DNA from: Eublepharis macularius | Taxonomy: Eukaryota > Chordata > Lepidosauria > Squamata > Eublepharidae | Length of the DNA stretch: 64,000 nucleotides | Assembly (NCBI RefSeq): GCF_028583425.1 | Contig: NC_072801.1 | Span: 61,457,766-61,521,765, forward strand | Direction of reading: 5' to 3' | Part shown: positions 33,742 through 45,734 of the stretch, in pieces | Layout: each line of letters starts with the position of its first letter | Numbering within the stretch: the stretch's first letter is position 1 | Made by a program: the position numbers and the translations under genes | Notes under the pieces: model-generated | What the model was told of the DNA's origin: nothing | The model's database searches: none | Seen by the model: the letters and a program-made list of their open reading frames with translations, nothing else

Positions 33742-35744
33742 CCAGTGACCTTTGTCACAGGAAGGGGAAAACGTCCAAACTGCCCTAAACTCCTTAACAG
33801 AACGGTAGGATTAAAATGCAATAAATCCATGTTGTACCACAAATCAGGATGCTACTGGTTTGAATCTTGCTCCTGCTATGCACTTACTGGATTTAGGCAA
33901 GCCCCCCTGCCTCCATTCTCTCTCCTCCCTCCCAATTTATTTCTTTATTAAAAAGAAATAAAATCATCTCCCCTTTAGGACTGTTGTAAGGACTGCAACA
34001 ACACAATGTATGTGGAAGTGCTGTGGACACTTGAAAGAGTTACCGAAAGGCTAGATATTATTATTAACCCAGGGAGAGAGTTTGGATGCCCGAGGTCCAA
34101 AGTCCCTGGCCATGCATTAATGCTGCATGTAGAAAATAATGGTGGAGGAAGGATTCTGAGCAGTTGAGGGTTACACCAATCCTTCTGGTTACTTAAGGGA
34201 GAGAAGAGTTCCTTTGCAGAAAGAGAGAGACTGGCAGATGAGCAATGCTGCCCCCTCCTGGAGAACATGAGCATTGCAAAAGGGGAAAACACCACTTATA
34301 GTTGGGTATACTTCACTGCAAGGAAACACTTGCTTTTTATACAGCTTTTATTGCTGGGCCACAAATTTTCCAGGACTAGCTAAATACATTGTAATGTTCA
34401 TATTTCTATGTTTTCTGTTTTATTTGGGATGGGTGCTTTTAAATACATAACATTTCCCTCTCATAACTTTCCTCCTCCTTCTCTATAGACCATTTTTAAA
34501 ACGAGCCTTTCTCCAATATTTCTCTTTATGAGTGTGTTTTTAAAAAGAAATAAAATTAGCAATAAAGCTAAGTCCTGCTCCTCCTGTAGCATTTTCTCCC
34601 ACCCTTCCTACGAGTGCCATGCGGCATACACCGTTTCCCCATCGCTTAGTTCAACACAACTATGCTGCAATGTAGCGTAGGCTGAGAGGACATAGGTCTT
34701 TAAAGTAGATGTCACAATGGAGTTTGTTTCTTCAATTTCCCCCTCCAGCCAAGACAAAAGGAAGCTCTCTGTGTGTGGGTTTAAGGGCAAGAGCATTATC
34801 AGAGGGGAATGCTGGGCCCTCATAGCCAGGTTCCATTTTGGGTAAATGATGCTGAAAACAAAACAAACACCATCAATGAACCTGTTCTGATCAACTGGTT
34901 TGTTTACGCAAGTTGATTCCCCACCCTGGATAGCATGGATGTTTTTGTTTGAAGTTTGAATCAAATACTGTGTCGGCAGAGCTTTGAGCCTGTGTTGGTA
35001 CGTAGCTACTTCTAGGGACTTTCCTGAGCACATAAAAGAAGCCAGCTAGGGCAGTTCTTTCTCATGATGAAAGATGAAAGTCATTTGGGTGCTTGGAGAA
35101 TAACAGGCCTCCCACCAAAAAAGAACTACTACTCACATAAGGCAGTGTGAGAATAGGCATGTGCAATTTGTTTCCAATTTGAATAGTTCACTTGCTTCTA
35201 TTATTATTATTAATAATCATAATCACCAGATAATGTGGACAGGACGAGCCAACAATACAGTGAGACAGACAAGCTATGAAGCCCTGAGACACTTTTTAAA
35301 AAAAGTCAACCCAGTTTTAAAAAGTTTGGCACATACAAAACAGCAGGGGTTTAAAACTACAACTCCCATGAAGCACTGCAAGAATGTGCCAGCTGATCCA
35401 GGCAGTCCATTTGCCTTTGCCATTAATCATCTCTTAATCAGGGACATGGAGAGAGACCCCACAACTAAAAGTCACTAACTGCGAAGGGTTAATGTTTTGT
35501 GCACTTAAAAGAATGTGGCAAGAAGCACATAAGAGGGCAGTTGGTTTGTAAGCTGGGGGAACACACAAAAATACAACCTGTTTAAAGACAGGGAAACAGG
35601 TCTGTTGATTGTTCAGGTCTGCTGATCACAACTAGTGAGCACACCAGAAGCTGGTGTGTGTGTGACTGAACACCCTATGTTCTGAGATGAGTACCATCCT
35701 TCCGCATCTCAGTGTCCATACAGATACCAACTAAGGTTTTTCTT
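33742..35744. other. Intergenic, no gene seen
   Basis: A minus-strand frame at 34608-35033 (141 residues) has no recognisable domain. A short TAT/AAT trinucleotide patch is at about 35198-35225. No gene is supported. Confidence 0.4.
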
Positions 35745-35945
35745 ACCCTGACCCAGATAGCCTAGGATATCGTCAGATCTCAGAAGCTAAGCAGGGTCAG
35801 CCTTGGTTAATAATTGGATGGGAGAGCTCCAACAAAGACTAGGGTTGCAGAGGCAGGCAATGGCAAGCCACCTCTGTTAGTCTCTTGCCATGAAAACCCC
35901 ACCAGGGATCATCATAAGTCAACTATGGCTTGAGGGCAGGTTTTT
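35745..35945 (+). mobile_element. 5S rRNA-derived SINE, copy 3
   Basis: It contains 'cagatctcagaagctaagca' and 'ggttaataattggatgggag', matching the 5S internal promoter, then the shared tail 'gaggcaggcaatggcaagcc' and 'cataagtcaactatggctt'. Confidence 0.8.
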
Positions 35946-36493
35946 ATTCATTTCAAGGTCTTTCTTGTAAGAAAAAAACTTTGACAAATCTTGGTCACTG
36001 TGTAGATAACCAAGTCACTTGTGAGTCTTGTCACGTGACAAGACAAAATACAGTCACCAAAATGACAAACGAGACTGGCAAGTATAGAATTCATGTATGG
36101 AATTAGCATGGATTGTTATTAACAGTACAGACTGGATGGAAGACAACCCAGGCAGAATATCTTGTACTTGTTCAAGCGCATTCGCAAATATCACCTTGTG
36201 TGTAATAACAACCTGAAGTTGGTTTGCAACTCCATGTATGTCACATTCTCCAAGGCTGAATCTGATGGAGTGCATAGTGAACATCGTATACCTCAATACC
36301 ATTGGCTTCTGGGGGCTACCAAATGTGTCCATCAAATGAGTGACGTGTAGGATGTGGACTGCATGTTTGCTTTCCGTTTACACGATCACCCAAACTGTTT
36401 GTGCAAGTATGATACTTCCTGATAGAGATGTAATCAAGAACTTTGTTCTCTAGGCTTGAAATATGAACTTGGGCAGCTCTTGATGTTTACCAT

Positions 36494-36753
36494 CAGGGCT
36501 TTTTTTCAGCAGGAACATGGTGGAACGGAGTTCTGGAACCTCTTGAAAATGGTCACATGACTGGTGGCCCCGCCCCCTGATCTCCAGACAGAGGGGAGTT
36601 TAGATTGCCCTCTGCTCTGCTGGAGCGGCATGGAGGGCAATCTAAACTCCCCTCTGTCTGGAGATCAGGGGGCAGGGCCACCAGCCATGTGACCATTTTC
36701 ACCGAGGGCAACCCACTGAGTTCCACCACCTCTTTTCCCAGAAAAAAGCCCTG
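36494..36753. mobile_element. hAT-type hairpin MITE ('cagggcttttttt' family)
   Basis: It runs from cagggctttttttcagcag to cagaaaaaagccctg, and is flanked by TTTACCAT and TTTACCTT, an 8-bp target duplication with one change. Confidence 0.9.
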
Positions 36754-38224
36754 TTTACCTTCAATATGAGAGCCAGTGCTTGGGACCCTCTTCTTCCTCC
36801 TTCCTTCTCTCAGCCTCCTGGATATGAATGTTGCCGTTACAGCTCTGGTAGGTGAGTGGGTGATTGATGCAAGGAAGAATCTTCCTCCCTCCATCTCCTC
36901 CTGCCACCCCCCCCCCCAATACTATGGGCTGTTGTTTCAGCACCATAAAAGGAGTCTGGGGAAACACAGTATGCAAATCACCTGATATCAGGGATTGCCA
37001 AAACAGCATCCAAGACAGCAAGGTGAGAGAGAGGAGGTGGGGAAGATCTTGGCACCATTGCTTGCCCACTTGCAACACCCAAGTAAGCGCAGGAGGGGAT
37101 GTTGCAGTCACATGAAAGCAGTTTTTGGAAACCCCGTGGCACTTTGGAGATTTCTGGCCCCAGGCTTAGAAAATAAGAAACTATTTGCCAACTGTTTTGG
37201 GGTGGACAGCTTGGTTTGTTAAGCCTAACTCCAAATTGAATTGAGAACGGATTTACCCATTACAGTTTATTGGATTACCACCATGTGGCAATAAAGAAAT
37301 GTAACCACAAGAGTCAAAGGCAACCACATCTTGGAATGAAGCCTATCTACCTTGAATGGGAGGAATGCGACACTGTAAATCAGCTTTACCAGCTTTCAAA
37401 TGATGGTGGGAAAAGCCATTGCTTTTATTCCTTGGTGCTTTCAATAAATTCAGCCACAAGGAAGGGATTATAGTCCACTGTTAGTCAGAACCACTGAGTG
37501 CATCCTTCTTAAACCAAGACATTTCTGAATATCCGGCCATAATACTCAAACTATCTCAAGCAGCCATTTGGCGCTCAGAACCTTATCTCACTTCCAAAGT
37601 CCCATATCAAGAACGAATTAATCACTCTATTTCCAGTAGTGCAGAGTGACAGTAGCTTCTCGGCTGTAACTCAAAAGTCAGCGTAGGTGAATTCTTCACC
37701 TGCTTAATGGTTCTATTTTCCCCTGCTTCAAGATAAGACAATAGTACTTTATTATGGGAAGCTGGCCTTGACTGCTCAGATTGTGTTTCTTCAGCGGCTG
37801 GTAATAAGCTCTTGAGCAGAGGGTTTGTGTGGTAATGTAGGTCGGCGAGAAACACACAATCTGTATCCCGCACGTCACTCGTTCAAGGGTACACTTGGTC
37901 TCTGAAGAAGTAGGTAGACCTCTGAGCCCACATTCGGGTGTACAGTCTTCAACATGCGCCTCTATCAGACTCAGCCTCTGAGCGCATGACACGTTGTGAG
38001 CTGTGATCAGATTGCAAGGTGGTGTTTGCGAGCCTGTTGCAAAAAGTCCGTGCTGTTCTGTCGGCACTGTCTTCTTCGGCGTGTGCTTCTAACAACAATT
38101 CACGCAAATGCAGGTCATGATTTACACTCTTTGTGCGCCTTGTTAGTTATTTGCTGATGTCCTGTCATGTAGTGGCGACATTGGTGACATGCTTATGACT
38201 CGTTCCATGAGCACGTGACACTGT
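36754..38224. other. Unassigned; long minus-strand frames
   Basis: Minus-strand frames at about 37622-37873 and 37696-38067 read partly like protein (for example IEAHVEDCTPECGLRGL), but I cannot name a family. They may belong to an old mobile element. A similar puzzling frame is at 36054-36335. No host gene is supported. Confidence 0.3.
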
Positions 38225-38409
38225 CTTATACTGAATCAGACCACTTTTCTATTATGGTCAGTCTTGTCTACTCTGACTGGCAGTGGCTGTCCAGGGTTTT
38301 GGTCTTTCTCATCACCTGTTCCCTGACCCTTTTAACTGGATAGGCCAGGGATTCAGGCTGGGACTTTCAGCACACAGAGCAGTTGCTTTACCACAAGGTG
38401 GCAACCCCT
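38225..38409 (-). mobile_element. tRNA-derived SINE, second family
   Basis: The plus strand reads 'gaatcagaccacttttctat', 'ctactctgactggcagtggc' and 'gctttaccacaaggtggcaa'. The minus strand is therefore a tRNA-like head followed by this family's body. Confidence 0.65.
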
Positions 38410-38709
38410 CAATAATGTCCCTAGTTAACTGCCTGCAGGGGTCAACTCTTCAGCATGTTATATGCTCACAATTTTGTCTCCATTATTTCATTTCCCCAGG
38501 TAAGTGCTACACCTGAACACCTGAAATCAAAGAAAGCACATAACAAATGTGACTTGCAGTTGGGAAACTACATTCCTCATTCAGCAGTAAATATCCAGCA
38601 TGTGTTCTCTGGGTCAATTGTTTTAATTTCACTGTACATCTATATACAGAATTTAAAAATAGGAGTGCTTATGTGTTGTACTGAAAGAAGTATGTTGCAA
38701 GTGACCTTG

Positions 38710-41642
38710 CTACCTGCTAAGCGATCCCGATCCCAGAGGTCTACCCTCTTTTTTCCAAGCTTACTCCCTTCCTCTAAAGACCCTTCTAGATTTCTTCATG
38801 CATACAGAAGTACATACAAGATGGTATTGTACTATTGTGCGGTAATGGTCTTGGGTGATTTCAATGTCCATGTCGATGATGCCACCTCTTCCCAGGCTGC
38901 GGACCTGGTGTCTTCCATGGCAGCACTGGGACTCTCCCAATTTTTTTCAGCTCCTACGCATCAAGCGGGCCACACGCTGGATCTGATCTTTGGGGCGGGG
39001 ATTCAGGTGAACCTGGATGCTGTTAAAGCAGTGCCGTGTTCAGACCGCCGTGTCCTGAGGGCTCACCTGGGTATGCCACCCCCTTCCTGCATAGGCGGCG
39101 AGCTAATTTATGCTCATCCGCGGAGACTTATGGATCCAATTGGTTTCCAGAATGCTCTGTGGGAACTGATGCCCCCTGGCGGTTCATTAGATGAGCTGGT
39201 GGGGGTTGAGCTGGTGGGGGATTGGCATGGCTGACTCTCAGAAGCCATCGATGAAATCGCTCCCCGTTGCCCTCTCCATCCCCATGTCAGACTGGCTCCC
39301 TGGTACACAGAGGAGCCACGTCAGATGAAGCGGGAACTGAGACAGCTAGAGCGAGTGTGGTGGCAGAATTGGGCGAAGAGACGAAGAACATCTTATAGAA
39401 CGTTCATGAAGGCCTATGAGGTGGCTGTGAAGGCTACGAAGGAGTACTTTGCCGCCTCCATAGCATCTGCAAGCTCACGCCCGGCAAAATTGTTTCATGT
39501 AGTTTGCTCCTTGGTCTTCCTTTCACAGGGGGACTGCAAAATTAGAAATTCAGCCATCAGCTATGAGGCTTTTGGGAGCTTTTTTGCAGACAAAATCTTG
39601 TCTCTCCGCCGCGACCTGCCTGCCACGATTGATACAGTAAGGGAACTGGAGACCCCTTGGCCATCTTCCGGTCCAACTTTGGATCACTTCAGCCTGGTCA
39701 CCCAGGAGGAAGTGGACAGGATCCTGCGGCTGGTCAGGCCCACTATGTGCTCCCTAGACCCCTGCCCGTCGTGGCTGGCGAAAGCCAGTGGCGACGCATT
39801 GGGGGCCCAATCGGAGGATATTATGAATTCATCTGTCCAAGGGGCGGTGGCGCCGCACCCTTGGACTGGGCCACCCCCACCCCACCCCCACCCCCAGCCC
39901 AGCCAACACCCACCTGCAGCTCCGGGAGCCGGCTGGGAGCCTTGACGGGAGGGACGCTGGCAGCGCCGAGGGCTCGCCGCCCAGCCCAGCAAGAAGGCAC
40001 GCTCGCCAACCGGAGCTGACGGCTGCGGCCGCTGGCCCGCCGCTGCCGGAGGCCTGACGCCGGGCGGCTCGCAGCCAAAGGAGGAGGAGGCCGTCGGCAG
40101 GGGCGGGTCCTCGGCCCCGGCGGCAAGGGTGCCAGCGGGAAGAGCGCTGGAGCTGCGGGAGGGGCGGGGAGGGGCCGCCCGGAGGGCCGAGCCGTGACAC
40201 GATGCCCGTGCCGGCGCAGAGGGCTGGCCGGGCCTACAGCTCCCAGGAGGCCAAGGGAGGGGGCGGGCGCAGCGGGCCTGCGGGCAGCCCACACGGCCAC
40301 CTCCCGGGACAGGCCATTGTAGAGGAGAGGGGCAAGGAGGGAGAGGGGCGGGAACAGGGGCAGAAGGGCCAACGGGGCAAGGGCAGGTGGGGTCAACGGA
40401 TGTGGCCACGCCTGGCCCAGGTGGTGGGGATGGCATTGGGGGCGGGGACCGGAAAGGAGGGGTGGGGTGGCCCTGATGAGGGAGAGTATTTAGAAGAGCT
40501 CAACCCCCTGGCCGAGGAGGAGTGTTGTTTGAGACAGTGCCCGCCGCCCCTGACGTTGAAGGGACGGCTGGCCAGGTGGAGCCAATTGCTGGCGGGCCAC
40601 GCCAGACCAGACAGTGGCTGCCTTTCTGAGGCCTCAAGGGGGTACGCTCCTCACTGGCCGGCCCCGCCCTGCCCACCAGGCCAGCCACTCGATCGCCAGG
40701 AACCCAGCACAGACCCGCCGGGGGCGTCCCGCTCCGACCCGCCGTCACCGCTGCCGCCAGGGGGCGCCCTCCAGCGTGACATCATCATTGAGTTCCAGAG
40801 TTTTCCCCAGTGCGTTGAAGGAAGCCGTAGTGAGACTTTTTTTGAAAAAAACCATCCTTGGACCCCACTGACCCGTCCAGTTACCGCCCAGTATCGAACC
40901 TCCCGTTTTTGGGAAAGGTGATTGAGCGGGCAGTGGTGGAACAGCTGCAGGTTTTCCTGAAAGAGACCTCTGTCCTGGACCCATACCAGTCCGGTTTCCG
41001 TCCGGGCCATGGGACGGAGACAGTGTTGGTTGCCCTCATGGACAACCTCCGTAGGCACCTAGATCGTGGCGGGTCAGCGCTGCTGATTTTGTTAGACCTT
41101 TCAGCAGCATTTGATATGGTCAGCCATGAGACCAGCCTCTCCCCGTATGTGCCTCAGAGAATGCTCCGATCAGCTGGAAAACATCTGCTGGTGTTCCCTG
41201 GCCCCAGGGAGGCTCGGTTGGCCTCAACCAGTGCCAGGGCCTTTTTCGTCCTGGCCCGTCTGAGGACACCTGGGCCCGTCAGGATCTTCTATCATTTCGG
41301 TGGGCCTGTAAGATGGAGGTGTTCCACCAGGCGTATAAGTATGGGGTTATACAGTGTCCACCAGCCGGCTGCCCAACATATGGGTACAGCACGGGGCTAT
41401 GTAGTGCCTGTTTGTTTGCTGACCCACGTATGGGTTGCAGTACATTATCTGTCCGCTTCCCTCCCCCTGTATGTTGACGGGAAGGAATCTGGAATTGACC
41501 CCATCTTGGGACAGTTATTATCTGTTGTTGATTTTATGATGAACTGTTGTTTTATTAATTGTTTTAATATTTGTATTATATTTTTATAACTGCTGTACCT
41601 CGCCCTGAGCCTGCTTGCGGGAAGGGCGAGTTAGAAATGTAA

Positions 41643-41645
<3 letters not shown>
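38710..41645 (+). mobile_element. L2-like LINE, interrupted and internally deleted
   Basis: The endonuclease C-terminal part is visible (VMVLGDFNVHVDDA at about 38846 and HQAGHTLDLIFGAG). A linker follows (TYRTFMKAYEVAVKATKEYF-like, ending at SEDIMNSSVQ near 39838). After a GC-rich block the reverse transcriptase starts with FPSALKEAVVRLFLKK and SYRPVSNLPFLGKVIERAV, then QSGFRPGHGTETVL and LLDLSAAFDMVSH. The catalytic palm downstream of this is deleted, and the sequence jumps to the 3' region ('cctcgccctgagcctgcttg') and an ATTATC repeat tail. The motifs fit the L2 group; Rex1/Babar is a near alternative. It is dead: at least one frame change plus the deletion and the interruption. Confidence 0.8.
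39850..40780. other. GC/CpG-rich block of unknown origin within the L2-like LINE
   Basis: About 930 bp of very GC-rich sequence with many CpGs opens long Pro/Gly/Arg-rich frames on both strands (for example plus 40202-40921). None has a domain I recognise. The LINE reading around it encodes DIMNSSVQ before the block and DIIIEFQS-FP after it, which look like two versions of the same LINE position. The block may be an insertion, or a junction between two LINE copies. Confidence 0.5.
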
Positions 41646-41677
<32 letters not shown>

Positions 41678-41690
41678 CATTATCATTATC

Positions 41691-41727
<37 letters not shown>

Positions 41728-41728
41728 G
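41642..41728. repeat. (ATTATC)n / (ATT)n repeat
   Basis: More than a dozen ATTATC-type units directly follow the LINE 3' end. L2/CR1-group elements commonly end in such short repeats. Confidence 0.95.
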
Positions 41729-41934
41729 GATTCAGCCATAGATAAAAATGAAATTTGGCCTTACTTCTAAATTAAGGAACATTCCCCTGAGCTTCTATCT
41801 GCATTTTCACCATTTTGATAATAATATATAATTTGAAGGATACTTTCAAAAACAACAATAAATAAGCCTTCAAACTCACTTAGAAGTTTTCAGGCAATAA
41901 TGTTCAATACTTAAGTTTCTTTGCATCATACTAG

Positions 41935-42135
41935 AATCAGGTAGACCTGGGTTCAAATCCCTACTCTGTCCTGGAAGCTTGCTGGGTGACCTTGGGCCAG
42001 TCATACACTCTCAGCCTAACGTACTTCACAAGGTTGTTGTGAGATAAAATGGAGGAGAGGAGAACTATGTAAGGCACTTTGGTTTCCTATTGCAGAGAAA
42101 GGCGGGGTATAAATGGAGTAGATAGATAAATAAAG
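41935..42135 (+). mobile_element. Sauria-type SINE, 5'-truncated
   Basis: It contains 'tgggttcaaatccctactct', 'cttcacaaggttgttgtgag' and the tail 'gcggggtataaatggagtag' followed by GATA repeats. Confidence 0.85.
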
Positions 42136-43067
42136 CCAACTGACTCCACAGCTGGGAATTTTGGAACAAATTCAGATTTGGGGGTATCTAGTTCATTATT
42201 AGCAAACCAATTTAACTGAGGAGCAGGTTTGCCTCCTAATTTCATTTTGGCTCAAATAAAACAGCCATTCCTGTGACTGGCTGTCTTGTGGAGTGTAGAT
42301 CCTACCTATAGGCCATGAGACGGCATTAATCAGTGACAGTCCTGGGGTGGTGATAGGCCAGACTGCTCTACTGTCGACTGCAAGAAGAAGATTACACAAA
42401 ATCACCTTTGGGCTGCTCCCCCAACTGCCTGGCAGCACAGCAAGCAAAGACAGGATGCCCTGCTGTGCTAGTTTTCTGTTTGCAGGAAAGTTTTGTGTGT
42501 GTGCATGCACACAAGCAAGGTAAACAACATTCTAAGATGGGATATGTTGCCTGTAGTAATCTCAGGTGGCACACTTTACTGCTTTTGCTACTTCATTCTC
42601 TAGCACTGTTGAAGTAAGCCTTTGTTTCCTGCGGTATAAATGATACCATGTGCTCTGTGCTCATATGCTTGGGGTGTCAAAAAGCAGACATTTTTGTTTG
42701 TAAGGCCATTTTTTTTATAAGGAAAAACTTTTCAGCTGGGCCGATCAGGTTTTCTACTGGTATTTAGTCGCAACATAATTTTTTAAAAAAAATTACTTGC
42801 TCCCTTCAGGGGAAAGGCAAAATTTAAATATTAAAAGAAGCAGAAGGAGGACTGCAGTCCCCTGGTAGGCCAGTTCCTGGCTGCTGGAATTCTTATGCTC
42901 TTAAACAAGAGTGTGTACATTCAGGAACACTTGACATACATTACGCCCGCTGTTAAGAGGTCCTTCTGAATATGTACTCATGCTTTGTAAATTTGCAAAA
43001 CACTCAGGGATGACAGGGTGTTTAGGCTTTTTTTCCATTTAAAAATAAAAACTAGAGTAGATGATCA
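42136..43067. other. Intergenic, no gene seen
   Basis: No supported gene or clear repeat. Confidence 0.4.
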
Positions 43068-43210
43068 TTATTACTTGCTCTCACTGGCAGCAGTTCTCAG
43101 TCAGAAAAAAGCCTTTCCGAATACTACTTGGAATCTTTTTAACTGGATGTGCTGAGGATGGTCCTTGGGTTCAAAGCACGTGCTTACCCATGAGCCATGG
43201 CCCCATCCCA
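43068..43210 (-). mobile_element. tRNA-derived SINE, second family, diverged
   Basis: It contains 'gctctcactggcagcag', 'ctttttaactggatgtgctg' and 'cccatgagccatggcccc', the inverse of the tRNA-like head. Confidence 0.5.
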
Positions 43211-43235
43211 GCAGTGAGCATTATCGGTGCACATA

Positions 43236-44185
43236 AGAACAGGGGCATACAAACTAAATTTGTAGAAATAGAATGGCATTTAGCACTGTGAGCTCATATT
43301 CTTGTGTACTCAGCCATTTCTGCTCTATCTGGTGGAGATTTGTCAGTAGTAAAGAGATCTGAGGACAAGTTGTGCCAACTGCATTCCTGTGAAACAACTG
43401 AACTTTTAAGTGAAAAACATAATGCACACTATAGTCTGCATGACAGACAGACATTCTAACAGGTCAAAATGCTGCAGGCAAGCTCTGCTTCAGATAAGCT
43501 GCCTATTTTTTATTTTTGAAAGTGCCAGGTGTATGTTTACGCAAAGAGGAAATTAACAAACCCTCTGAGCAGCATCTCCCTGGCTCTGTAGAGAGGGGAA
43601 AGTGGCAAAGCCTTCTGATCTCTTTTAAAACTCAGCTTCCTAGCTAACATTGCGACTTGACACTGGAGAGGAAAACATATTGAACTCAGCTAGGGTGTTT
43701 CCAAACCAGCCTTACTATTCTTCAAATGTTGTATCTTTGAACTTGAGCTCTGAACTTAGCATGTTCCTAGGTAGCAACTGTATGGATCTAAGCATTCATT
43801 CCCTCTAAACGCAGTTAAGCTATGCAGCCACCAGGTGGCAAAGGAGGACTGTTGGCATGATCTAAAAGCCAACACTGAACACGTTTTTGTGCTACTGCAC
43901 AAAAAGGTGACAGTCACCCACTTCATGCTATCTTATCTGCACTGTCACCCCCACCCCTAGATTCACCCACAATTCCATTAGCATGGATTAAAATCCCCTT
44001 CTAGCCATTAGCATGCGTGAGAAAAGATGTAGAGCCTTTTGCCATTCTATAATTGCCATGATTTTGTAAGTATGTGAGTGCCATCTCAAGGGAAATCAAT
44101 CTGAATTAAGTAAATGTGAGTAGGCACTCTTTTATAGGACAGGATCATGTCCCCAACAATGAGAGGCAGAAGAGGTATAGATAGG
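43236..44185. other. Intergenic, no gene seen
   Basis: No supported gene or repeat. Confidence 0.4.
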
Positions 44186-44204
44186 TAGGGGTGGCCCAGT
44201 GAAG

Positions 44205-44390
44205 CACAGATTCCAAACTGGGAGACCAGATGTGGCCAGACAAGAACAGGGGAGACCCAAGTTCTAATCTACATACTCTTGGCTGTGATGTCAGCCTAAC
44301 CTACTTTACAAGGCTGTCATGAGGGGGAAGAACTTTATATGCAGCCTTAAGCTCCTTGGAAGACAAGGATTAAAGTGGGATATCTAGATA
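44205..44390 (+). mobile_element. Sauria-type SINE, degenerate
   Basis: It contains 'agacccaagttctaatctac', 'ctactttacaaggctgtcat' and 'gattaaagtgggatatctag'. Confidence 0.5.
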
Positions 44391-45000
44391 GGGAAAGATT
44401 TATCAATATGCTCTCCCTTTTTAAATTCAGGGCAAGGGTGCCTCTTTTCTTCATATCTGCGTACAGTATCACTGCTGTTGACAGGCTCTTTGGGTCATGA
44501 GTTGCAATATAAAGAATGTGTGCGCAATTCTTCCGGCCATGCAGCAACCTCGCTAGATTTCCCCCACAAAGAGATTCACTGATACCACCATTACCTGTCC
44601 CTATGATCAGCAGAAATCTACAATACCCTGCCAACATGTCTGCCCCAGAGGCATTTCCCAAAAGTAAGTTAATCAGCCATGGGTTGTGAGTCATCACCAT
44701 AGAGAGCATAGAGAACAGTGTTCTAAGTCTAGGCAAGGATGCAAGATCCACTCAGTCTTGTCTAAGAGCACACAGCACATACAAAATGAGTCCCAGGGAT
44801 GCAGCCAGGCGAGCTGAGGTGGGTGAGAGGTATGGAAGGGGAAAAGAAACAATAAAGGACAAAGAATGGGATTAACAAGAGTTGTGTAAAACAACCTAGA
44901 GGCCAGGTCAGAAGGCCCTTTGGGTTGTACTGAATCAAGTGCAACATACCATGGGACACATTGGGTGCAAATAGTGGTGGGGGTGTTTGGTGGAAACTAA

Positions 45001-45181
45001 GGCCGTTTTCACCCTGCTTACCGGCCATGGAACATTGCACCAAGCTCCCGGAACGACAGCGTTATTCTAGCACGATTTCACATGAGAACTGCTGTTCTCA
45101 TGTGAAATTGCGCCAGAAAGACGCTGTCGTTCCGGGAGCTTGGTGCAATGTTCCATGGCCGGTAAGCAGTGTGAAACGGCC
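45001..45181. mobile_element. 181-bp hairpin MITE, Harbinger-like, TAA target
   Basis: It starts GGCCGTTTTCACCCTGC and ends with the inverse (..GTGTGAAACGGCC). Nearly the whole length is one palindrome turning at 'gagaactgctgttctc'. TAA lies immediately outside both ends (44998-45000 and 45182-45184). A 3-bp TWA duplication is the hallmark of PIF/Harbinger. Confidence 0.85.
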
Positions 45182-45239
45182 TAAATTTTGTGCCACTGGG
45201 AACCTGGAACTTCATTAGGAGCGGGATTGTTTGTTGCAA

Positions 45240-45734
45240 ATAAAATAATACAGGGAAAAATTAGATACAAGGACACCGAAAATGAAGATGAATACCATTT
45301 TTTCTCCCTTTTGAGTAGAAAAATACAAGCAGGAGACCCACAAGGACTTGCAAAGGGCATCTCCCCCTACCCCAATATTTCCTCTTTCTCTTCCCTTCCC
45401 CTCCCCTTTTCCGGCTTCCTTCTCTTCTTCCCACCCACCAGCCAACCTACATTTGTGTGCCTCCCTATCTTCAGCTTTCCCTCCTTCCCTTCCTTGGCAG
45501 CCTTTACCTGGGAAAACTGTGGCCCAGTTGTATAGTGGTGGCAGCTGGGCCCAGCTGCATGGTAGGCAACCTGCAACAACTTGTAGGAAACACCTCACTT
45601 TCCTCTGTATCAACCTCCCCCACTGTTTCCTCTTCCCTCCTCCTGGCCATTCCCATATTCTCACCTTTCCCTGCTTCTTTCTCTTCTTCCTATCAATGAA
45701 CCAATCTACCTTTTATCCCCCCATCATTGGCTAT
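45240..45734. other. Pyrimidine-rich tract, no gene seen
   Basis: T/C-rich sequence (ctttccctcctt-like) opens frames on several registers. None is convincing. Confidence 0.4.

Noticed and set aside
39684-40436. Long Pro-rich minus-strand frames over the GC-rich block
   Set aside because: GC-rich sequence lacks stop codons by composition. No domain or start context supports a protein.
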